Of a DNA stretch of 64,000 bases, positions 55,197 to 64,000 are shown piece after piece. The translations under genes were made by a program, and so were the position numbers. The first letter of the stretch is position 1, and every line of letters begins with the position of its first letter. The DNA lies in NCBI RefSeq assembly GCF_041146795.1, contig NC_135177.1:24370060-24434059 (forward strand). Direction: 5' to 3'. The stretch comes from Maylandia zebra (Eukaryota; Chordata; Actinopteri; Cichliformes; Cichlidae). A model generated the notes under the pieces. That model worked only from the letters and a program-made list of their open reading frames with translations. It did no database searches and was not told where the DNA came from.

Positions 55197-58100
55197 ATGG
55201 CGGCCCCCTTGCTGGAGCAACTGTCGGAGTCTTTAGGTTCCCCGGAACCAGCGATTCGACTCATTTTATCTATTTTAATCGGTGAGTTTCTACCCACGAT
55301 TCACTTACAGGTTGTTGTCGCGGTCAGAGGTCATCACACCAACCTGTACGTTAGGTGTGAGCTGCTCCTGTGGTGGTGTAACTGTTAAATAGTTTCAGCT
55401 AACATAACGCTCACTCAGCTGTGACACTATCCAGTTATCTGTCGGGCTGCTGGTGTTGGTAGCGAAAACATTAGCTTTATATTTAAATTTCAGGCTGCCC
55501 CTCAAACAGTAGCTTTATTTCCAGGAAGCACACACCCTCAGAATAGTTTCCTGCACAGCCTCACCACAAACGGCTAACATGTGGCTTTCAGCTGAACTAC
55601 ATTCATTTTCTACCTGTTGGGACTGCCTAACGGGAAGCTAGGATTGTGCAGCAAAATGCATTCTTCTGCCCTTTTTTTGGAGCTATGTGTGGCCTGCTCG
55701 TTGTTGTATGGGATTGGGGTTTTGGGGGCACCGAGGTCGACAATAATAGCTGCAGTGTTGTTGGGAGGGAGAAGCACAGGCTGCCAAAATATGCCCCCTT
55801 ACTCCCCTTTTTCCACACAAAGCTGTGCAGAGAGGAGACACACTCTGAGGAGGGAGCTGAACACTGGAACAAGTGCTCAATTTCATTTGACAAGTCTAGC
55901 TTTACATTTGTTGGTTTAGTGCTTTGGGATTAACACATAGCACTACTTTAGAGCTGTCAGAGGTGTGTGTGTGTGCGCGCGTTCACGTGTAGTTGTCCTT
56001 GTGAGGACCAGTTGCAAACCTTGGAATTGTAAGGACATTTTAGCTGGTCTTCTTTTTTCCAACCTTTTACCTGTTTTGGGTTCAAACTTAAGACTATGTT
56101 GCTGAAGCTGTGCAGGGGAACGTGTGGGTCCTCACCAAAATAAGCCCTATGTGGGTGTGTGAATGGTGTGGGGGAGGATGCTCCACACTGTCCTTGCTGA
56201 ACTTTGCTCCAACACATGGACACGTCTGTTTTTCCTCGCCTGACTCCAGCCCTGCTATAGACTGAAAGAAAGGGGCTATTCAGACGAGTCTTTGTTTGGA
56301 AACTTGTCACCTAACCTGTTGCACGATCCCCGGTCCTGAAGTTGCTTCATGTGCGTTGCTTCAACAGCTGCACACTACAACGAAAGTTGCCTCATCTGTT
56401 CCATTCTTGTGCATCCTTTTGTGTGTAGGTCAAGTAACTTATAATAAACTGCTGTGTAGGACATCACAAAAGTTAAAACTTTTCCTTAATGGGGCTTTTG
56501 GTTTCTACTTGAAGCATGTAGGATTTTACATTCAAGGGATTCAACGGCTTTTCACCCGATTCTTCAGATTGCAAAAGTTTAAAAGGATAAAGCTGGTGCT
56601 ATTACTTACTTTTCTACAAATACCCCTGGAAAAAACAATGTGTTAATCTGTCTTTCAGTGCTTTCTGACTTCCTTACCCCATCTGTGGCACTCGGCCCAA
56701 AGTTCTTTTTGGTCCTCCTGGAGTCTTTGGATTAAACAGATCAGTGGTGTGCAGTTTAATTTTTAAACTCTTAAGCCACCAGACACTGGAAGCCAATGTT
56801 TCTCTCACAGAGGTGTATAAAGTACAGCTTAGTATTAAACTGCTGCTGTTATCAGATGGTAGTAAACGTGTATGGCAGCAAGATGTTGCGTGTTCGGCTT
56901 AATAAAAGTATAACCAGAATGTAGGCTTGATATAAAAGAGCAACATTGTCACTGCTACGTTAAATTCCTGAAGCTTTGAGCTGAGCTAGCCAGGTCCTAA
57001 AACATACCCTGTTTGTCCTCCATGTTTGCCTTTAATAAGCACCATAAACACAAAGTGAATGCCGTGTTGTAGGGCAGAACAGGAACAAGGTTTGCATGTT
57101 CTCCTTGTACGTGTGTGCTTTTTCCTCGGGGTACTCTGGTTTCTCATAGGTGATTCTAAATTGATCATGTTGACCATACGTGTGTTTCTGAGAATGTGTG
57201 GTTGTCTGTCTCTTTGTTAGCTTTGCGATGGGCAAGTGATTGGTTTCATGTGCATCTCACCTTTTTGGCCTTTAACACCTGGGATAGGTTCCAGCTCCCA
57301 CAGCCCTAAATTAGCCTGAGCAAATAGATGGATACAAATGATGCTTTAAAAAGAATCTGAGGTTAATTTTACCCCAGAGTTCTACAGTCGGACCGCTTCT
57401 TGCAGCCAGCAGTTGCCCCTTGGTAGCCAATTTAAGGCACTTTTGCCTTGGCTTCACTCTTCAGACACTGTTTACTGGAATATTTCTTTTTAATTGCTTG
57501 AGATTACATTTTGCAATAGTTGCCACAGCACCACAGAAGGACCAGCCAAAACAAATAGATGACCTCGTTCCTAAACGAGGGGCTTCCTCTGTAGCTTAGA
57601 CATGGTTCGATTATGAAAAGTCAGACACAGAGCAGAAAACCGTACTTGAGTTGCTGCAACTTCTGCAGAAAATTGGTCCCCACCACAGACACTGACACAA
57701 CAAACCTCTTCTACCACCTTAACAAAAACTGTGTATCGAGTACAAATAAGAAGCAAGAAGAGCCGTCAGGTCGTCTGGTGACCTGCCCGGGATATTCCCT
57801 GTGACAGGTGGGATAGGTTCCACGACCCAGAATTAGACTAGTAATTAGTGAAATGAATATGTGGATATCCTGACTCGGTCTGAATAAGAACTTTGAGTTT
57901 ATTTGTTTTTGTGGGTTTTATTTTCTGTTATTTTTTTTGCTATGAAAGTGGATGGATGGACTTGATCTTTGCGTCTCACAGATTACAGCTGACACAGATG
58001 GTGGTTTGCTGTTATTCATTATCCTTCAAATGCAGAGAAAAAGTTAACATGCAGAAATTTTTCAGTTTGTAGCCTTTTACATTTCAGATTTATATCATAT

Positions 58101-61100
58101 AAATATCTTTACGTTTTTGTTACCTCACCTCAAAAGGGTTCACGCTATATAAAAGAATTGGTCTTTCGCCGTGGAGGTAATCTCTCTCCTTGAGATGCCT
58201 GACTTCTCACAACGTGGCACACAAACCCACCAGTGTTAGTTATGCGCTACCTCACGTCATGTGTTTAACCTAGAAGGTCGGTGCTAGCGCCAGGAGAGAT
58301 TAAAAGTAGCCCACTCGGCTGATATGAAGAACCACGCTCTAATTCCCATTAACATATTTTCCTGTTTCTCCTTGTGTGTTCTGCAGGGTATCCCTTTGCT
58401 GTGGTGTACCGGTCGTTCTTGTTCAACCAGACTCCCACAGTTATCCATTTATTCCACACGTTCTCTGGATTGGCTCTAGCAGCATTCAACTTTGGTGAGA
58501 TGAAGTGGCATGTCTCCAAAGACCTGATTTATCTTTTATGATTTGAAGTGAATTGCTCTCATGTATGTTTATCGTAAATGCATAAAAGGATCTATACATT
58601 TGCTGTTATTAACCAAAACGTGGTATCTGTGTCTCTTACATCTAACAGTCTGTTGATTGTGCTCTTTTTAGAGATTTGTTTTTAACCTGATTTTGAATTC
58701 TGTATTGTTAACATTCCTGTTGAATCGCTGACAGTGATCTTGTTCCTTTATTTTGGTTAAGCTTTTCTGTGTTTCTTTTTTGTGTAATTGTAACAAATAG
58801 CAGTCTGAGGATGAATCGAGCCAGAATTTCTAAGGTTAAGGCTCTCAACATGTTTTCAGGATGTTCAGAGTCAAGTTGTTTTATCTGTTAAGTCAATCAT
58901 TGCTTTTTTTTAAATTTTTCCAACAAGAAAAAGGGCGAAATTATTCAGTTTTCTATCATCTAACACTAGAAAAAGTTTGGCACTGTGCCTGGGACGGGAC
59001 TGGCGTGGGATAAAACAATGAACAAATTATAAAAGTAGTTGCAGAGTAATCTGAATGTGAATTGAGTAGGAATATTATAACATTAAAAAATGTTTCTAAT
59101 TTCGAAATTGAATGTTTGGAGTGATGCTACCCTTTTTAATTCATTTTACCGGTATTAGAGTTGTTACATTTACTTATGATTATTTTGATGGTATTATCAT
59201 TTTCTCCATTACTTGCAAATCATAATTTGCAGCTGTCAGGTTTACTCTGAAATTGAACACATTTATTATTTCACACTGAGGAAAAAATCGGAGGTGTGGA
59301 CATGTTGAAGTACGCCTTAAAATTGCAGCTGTCCAAATTTATGACTAAGAACGGAGACACTTTGACTTAAAAAAGAAAAAAGGAGAAGCTGGACTTGAAC
59401 AGAAAGCACTTTTGCCTCATTTTCTTTTAAATGCAGTGCGGTTTGAATGCCTCTTTTAAAACCACACTGACGCTTTTATGGATTAGTCATCAAGTTTTGT
59501 CAAGTCACAGGGAAGTAAAACATCCCCCCCTTCAGCTATGACAGTAGATTGATTTCCTGTATGTAACCAGCTTTGTTACCCGTGTGTAGCATATGATGCA
59601 GCGAGCTGCCACTTATTATTAAAACATACCTGGCAGTTGTTTTCTTGCTCCAATCAGTAGCAATAAAAAGCTTCTCAGAGCCCAAGGTGATCCACCAATT
59701 ATTGGACAAGTAAAAATGCCAAAGCATCTCAAATGCTCGACGCAGTTATTTGATGTTCTTCTTTGCCTTCATAAAATAGTAAACTGAGTTAACATTTTTT
59801 AATATTTCAATATTTTTGGAATAAAACAAAAGATATTAATTTTTTTTAGGCTATCACATAATATACTACTTTTTATTCTGCATTTCTTTCTTTTAGAAAG
59901 GGTTACATTTTCTTGTTTGTGTTTTTCAAAAATAAAAAATACAAAACTGAAAATAATCATTAGTTGCAGCCATTACATTATTATTAAAAGAAAACCAGCT
60001 CGTATTCAGTCTGATAACTAATAAACAACACGTTATTTCAGGCAAACAGAAAGCTCATCAGGACAAATGTCAAACTCATAACACTCAGTGTACCTTTTGT
60101 AGACCAGTTTTTTTGGCACATCCACTTTAAAAAGCATAAAGTTTATACCTCAACTACCACAATATTTATAAATAATTAATACTAAGAAATAATCCAGGCT
60201 GTAATTTCCTGTGGCAGCAGCAAGGTCTTCTGCACCCCCTCCTGTCCACCACAGTAGGCTGTTTGTACCCCCAGTGGGGCCTGCCCCTCAGTTTGAGGTC
60301 TGTTGCTGGTAGACCAAGAAACTGAGTGGCTTGTGCTTGCTGTTGGGAGAGTGGTCTGCTGGAGTAGTAAACAAACTGCCAACATTGATTTCTTTCTCTT
60401 TTCTTTATTTTGTTGTTGCTGCACTTGGATTTTACAGCAGGTCTGTTGCTTTACCTTTCTCCTCGAGTTCGTTTCAAGTCAGATGTTGTCATGTCATCGT
60501 CTTGTTGTCCTCTCTCTGTCTCTGCCAATTCTCAACTGTAGAAGAAGAACACTGTTGTCATGTCACACTTGACTACACTCTCCATTTCCCCCCCACTCAC
60601 CGTGTCCGTCTCTTTTTCTTTTTCCAGGCTCTCAGCTCTATCACTCCGTAGTATGCGTCCTTGTCCAATTTCTGATGCTGAGGCTCATGGGAAGGACGGT
60701 AACAGCCATCCTGTGCAGCTTTACCTTTCAAATGGTGAGGTTTTATTGGGTTTATCTCTGCACTGCTAGTTTTCTCGCAGGTACTAAATTGTGATTCAGG
60801 CTTACTTTGTAGCACCAGCCCCCTCCTTTATCCACAGGACGCTTTTAATGCAGTTTGTTCCACAAGTTTAAAATCTGATTTCTTTATCTGCATTTTCTGG
60901 TCTACTCTTTGTCTTGTTGATGTCTAACTACTGTTTGTTCCATTTATTGAAGTAGGTCTGTAATCTTACAACACATTCACACGCTTCCTGTAAGGAAGTG
61001 GCACTTTTTACATGCTTTATGATGCCCATAGTCTGACAAACTACGAGTACGTTCATAAAAAGAAATGTGCCAACTCTATTTTCAAACTTTAAGCAGCTTC

Positions 61101-64000
61101 CTGTGAGTCCTTTCTTTCCTCAGGTTTTCTGTAAATCTAAAAAAATAAAACCGCTGCTCACCCTATATCTGATACCTGAATGCCATCTTCCTACAGTTAT
61201 ACCTACTAGCGGGGTATTATTACACAGCCACAGAGGAGTATGACATCAAGTGGACTATGCCACACTGTGTCCTCACACTTAAACTTATCGGTGAGTTGAT
61301 GTAGCCCAGTAATCGTTTTCCTTTTTTCCTGCTGATGTCATTACAACCTCCTGAAAGGCTGCACGCGGGGCCTTTACATGCTTTAAGCTGTTTTTAATCA
61401 AGTGCTGCTGACAGTAACGGTGCCTTTACCATAGTCTCATAGACAAATTTGTGTTTTTCTGATTGCAGGTTTGGCGTTTGATTACTATGATGGCGGGAAG
61501 GAACCAGTGAGTTATTGCTCTGTCTTGCTTTAGCTTAGAGGCTTTCTTAACATTTATCTTTGTTAGACCATGTAACAGTCATTTCTGTATTGGGTTTTTT
61601 GTGGGGGAGGGTTTAATCTCTGCATCAGCAGAGTCACGTCTCTAAGTTCGTTTTTTTTGTTTTGTTTACACGAGCAGGGCTGTTTGCGTAAAAAGTTAAT
61701 TATAGAAAATATTTAGTCATGTGAAAAAGACTTTTCATTGTATGCTGTGCAGTCCTGTGGAAAAAGTTCACCCCGTGATTCAGCAGCTTGTAGAACCACC
61801 TGTGGCAAAAATAATTTGAAATGATTGTTTTCTGTGTAACTTTATCAGACTCTCACATCGCTGTGGAGGAGCTTTTTGCTGCGCTCTCTTTTTGCAACAT
61901 TATTATAGTTCATTGAGGTTTGCATGCATTTGTTTATGCTTCTGTAAAGTCCCACCACAGCATTTCACCACCACCACCCTAGCACGCGGTTGAGGTCTGG
62001 ACTTTGGGCCATTGCAACACCTTGATTATTTTCTTTTTCAGTGTAGATTTGCTTTGCCTGGAAACATCGTCCTTGGGCTTCAGCCAAGCTTTAGCTGTCA
62101 GACACATGGCCTCACATTTGACTCTTTTTTTTTTTTTTTAAATCTGAAAAACACAGACGAGTTCATGGCCGACTCACGGACTTAAAAGTGCCCATGTCAC
62201 GTGGCTGCAAAAAAGCCCAAATCGTTACACCTCCATTACTGTGTTTAGTAGTTGGCATGAGGCTGACGTTCTGCTTGTTTTACCTGTGCGTCTTGTGGTT
62301 TGTTCAGCTCTGACTTTGCAAGCCTAACCTGTGCCATCATGTTCTTTTTAGAGAGAAGAGGCTTTCTCCTGGCTTTCTCTTTCCAGATAAGCCATACTTG
62401 TTCAGTCTCTTCATAACCGTAGTGATACGACCTTTACGTTTAAGTTTCCCTGAGCATCTCGCAGTCTGACTTTGGGGTGAATTTAGTGAGCTGTCCACCT
62501 CTGGGAAGACTATGTTCTCCAGAATACCAGCCTACCCAAAGTCTCACTTACTGATGGTCTGTTAAATAAAGTACATTTGATTATCACCACGTGGCAGCTA
62601 CTTGCCCTCTTAATTCACTTACACGTAAGGGTGTACTTAGTTAAATAATTATAGTAAAATAGGAAGTAATCAGAAATGCCTTTTGGTGCCTACAGGTTTC
62701 ATACAGATGTGTAGCGAAGTAACCGAAGTAGACGGCAAACAATACGCCAGTGTTACAGTTTCCACGAGGGATATAGAGTTTATGATCAGAGGCGGAGCTG
62801 CATGCCTCTCCATGCCATTTTTATGACACTACACTACAGTGCGCTCATGTGCTTTAGGCTTAATCCAGTGGGACTTGAGGCATAATGGGTACCAAGCGCC
62901 CAGTGTCCTCAGCAACATGAGGACTAATTGCAAAACAAACAATTGTTGCAATTGTAAGAAGTTGGTATATAGTAGTAGGACTGCCTCAGGCGCTGCAAAG
63001 CATTGGGCAGTTGGAAGCAGATATTCCTGTTACACTACTAAAACGACGTGAAACTAAAGGACTGAAAGCAGGTCTACCAGCAGCTCAAAGCGACATAATA
63101 AGAAATCTTTATAGTGGGGAGGATCTGCGCTGATCTTCTTCTCAGCCTTCTCTGCTTTATGTCTCACTTAGCTCAGGCTCTCTGTTAGCTCTGTACTGTG
63201 GTAGGCACTGTAGTGCTATCACTACAGTGGTTTTCTTCATGTTACTCCAGACTCATTAATGCGTCTCCCCATTTCCCTGACTTCACCTAACAGTCCATTA
63301 ATAATCACGTTACAACAATAGGTGTTACTGTTTCCTCATTCCTTCGCTTAGTTTGAATTCTCTCTTTTGCTGTTGGCACATCTGTGATGGCTGTTAATTA
63401 CCCACACTGCTCTCTCTTTCTAATCTGAGGATTTTTGCTTTTAACTCAGTTTTTATCTCTTATCTGCATCGATGTCATTACTCAGTACTGCAGCTGAATG
63501 CTAAGGGTCATACTCAAGTACACTGTTTACAGCCGTCAGCTGAATGTCAGTTAATGAGTATTTAGTGAAGCCCTATTTGTCTTTTATTCAATTTAATGTC
63601 TGCTAACCTGCCTTTATTCTGAGCCTTTTAATGTCCATTTTGTTTTTCCCTCTTGCTTACTTGCCACATCTTTAAATTCCAGTCCAAGCTGAGCGCAGAG
63701 CAGAAGGAGTCAGCTCTGCGGTCCGTGCCCTCGCTGCTCGAGGTGTGCGGCTTCTCCTACTTCTATGGCGGTTTCCTTGTGGGTCCCCAGTTTACACTGC
63801 GCAGCTACCAAAGACTTGTGGCGAGGGAGCTCACCGACTGCCCTGGAAAAGTTCCCAACAGGTTAAAGAAAAATGAATTGAACAATAATCCTTTATTAGA
63901 TCTCTTTTAAAGGGGGGAAAGCAACTTCCCAGTATCAAAGCCCTTCAGTTAACATTATTAAAGTCTCTTTATCTCTCCTTATTTCTCTCAGTGTTGTACC
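55197..64000 (+). CDS. lpcat3: Lysophosphatidylcholine acyltransferase 3, 5' part (runs off right edge)
   Basis: Integral ER-membrane O-acyltransferase of the MBOAT family (MBOAT5) that puts polyunsaturated acyl chains on lysophospholipids. Exons: 55197-55281, 58387-58494, 60628-60734, 61197-61290, 61469-61506, 63683-63861 and 63992 to beyond 64000, all GT-AG and in phase. About 206 residues are visible. Matches to human LPCAT3 include LFHTFSGLALAAFNFG, RLMGRTVTAILCSFTFQM, LAGYYYTATEEYDIKWTMPH, CVLTLKLIGLAFDYYDGGKE, VPSLLEVCGFSYFYGGFLVG and PGKVPNS. Hydrophobic stretches fit the early membrane segments. The conserved MBOAT histidine region lies downstream of the window. The start MAAPLLEQLSESLGSPEPAI is shorter than the human N-terminus but aligns from the ATSLGASEQALRLI segment. 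Confidence 0.95.
57085..57345 (+). mobile_element. Worn tRNA-headed repeat in lpcat3 intron 1
   Basis: GGTTTGCATGTTCTCCTTGT, ATTCTAAATTGATCATG, GGTTGTCTGTCTCTTTGTTA and CTGGGATAGGTTCCAGCTCC match the middle and end of the repeat family seen at 23938. The head is missing and an ATGGATA scrap follows. Confidence 0.55.
57625..57745 (+). mobile_element. BED zinc-finger scrap of a hAT transposase
   Basis: The frame KPYLSCCNFCRKLVPTTDTD, then TTNLFYHLNKNC resembles the BED finger of hAT transposases (C..C, then TTNLF.HL...H). The last His ligand reads Cys and nothing of the catalytic domain follows, so it is an isolated remnant in lpcat3 intron 1. Confidence 0.5.
61507..63682 (+). other. lpcat3 intron 5
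   Basis: A 2.2-kb intron; the left part is the Tc1 remnant. The rest (62660-63682) shows nothing recognisable. Confidence 0.6.
61745..62660 (-). mobile_element. Antisense Tc1 transposon remnant in lpcat3 intron 5
   Basis: The + strand runs through a Tc1 element backwards: GTCCCACCACAGCATTTCAC, GGTTGAGGTCTGGACTTTGG, GCCATTGCAACACCTTGATT, AAGCTTTAGCTGTCAGACAC, ATGGCCTCACATTTGACTCT, CATGTTCTTTTTAGAGAGAA, GAGGCTTTCTCCTGGC, AAGCCATACTTGTTCAGTCT and TTTGGGGTGAATTTAGTGAG. Almost full length but with many small losses. The subfamily is the same as the copies at 8.9 and 20.2 kb. Confidence 0.8.

Larger units (their letters stand above)
55282..58386 (+). other. lpcat3 intron 1
   Basis: A 3.1-kb intron. 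Apart from the two mobile-element scraps at 57085 and 57625 I see no features. Open frames around 55617-55933 on both strands have no family resemblance. Confidence 0.6.

Noticed and set aside
55617-55933. Overlapping open frames of 88-100 codons in lpcat3 intron 1
   Set aside because: Present on both strands over the same bases with no recognised domain; they lie inside an intron supported by good splice sites.

Overview
The window is vertebrate nuclear DNA, almost certainly from a percomorph teleost and plausibly a cichlid (inference). The evidence is split genes with GT-AG introns, the gene order atn1 - (znf) - tpi1 - lpcat3, which echoes the ATN1/TPI1/LPCAT3 neighbourhood of human 12p13, and a typical teleost load of Tc1, hAT, Pogo/Tigger and LINE remnants plus long (CA)n, (TG)n and (TA)n microsatellites. 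No bacterial-type features, CRISPR arrays, rRNA genes or clear retroviral/LTR elements were seen.

Layout. (1) 1-11.2 kb, + strand: the 3' seven coding exons and 3' UTR of atrophin-1 (atn1); the 5' coding exon(s) lie upstream of the window. (2) 11.2-21.3 kb: gene-poor DNA with decayed Tc1 and LINE fragments. (3) 21.3-22.5 kb, - strand: a compact two-exon, three-finger C2H2 zinc-finger gene. (4) 22.8-28 kb: a transposon island with Tc1 remnants, a tRNA-headed repeat and a LINE encoding a restriction-like endonuclease, with a tRNA-like 5' end and an older partial copy beside it. (5) 28.4-45.4 kb, - strand: a triose-phosphate isomerase cluster. It holds an intact seven-exon tpi1, a 3' tpi fragment, and a second complete seven-exon tpi gene with exactly matching exon lengths but altered catalytic positions. 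A nearly whole Pogo/Tigger transposon, a hAT-like MITE and a hairpin-bearing repeat family lie between and around them. (6) 45.4-54.8 kb: repeat-rich spacer with a four-copy local repeat, microsatellites and a 5'-truncated LINE. (7) 55.2-64 kb, + strand: exons 1-6 and the start of exon 7 of lpcat3; the rest is past the right edge.

The genes are not an operon. Atn1 is a nuclear corepressor, tpi1 a cytosolic glycolytic enzyme and lpcat3 an ER phospholipid acyltransferase; they are neighbours through conserved synteny. The most notable observation is the tandem tpi paralogue. It keeps an open reading frame, all splice sites and a duplicated promoter, yet replaces Glu97, the Pro166-Val167 hinge of loop 6 and phosphate-loop Gly233 (standard TIM numbering). 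This suggests a pseudoenzyme or a changed function.
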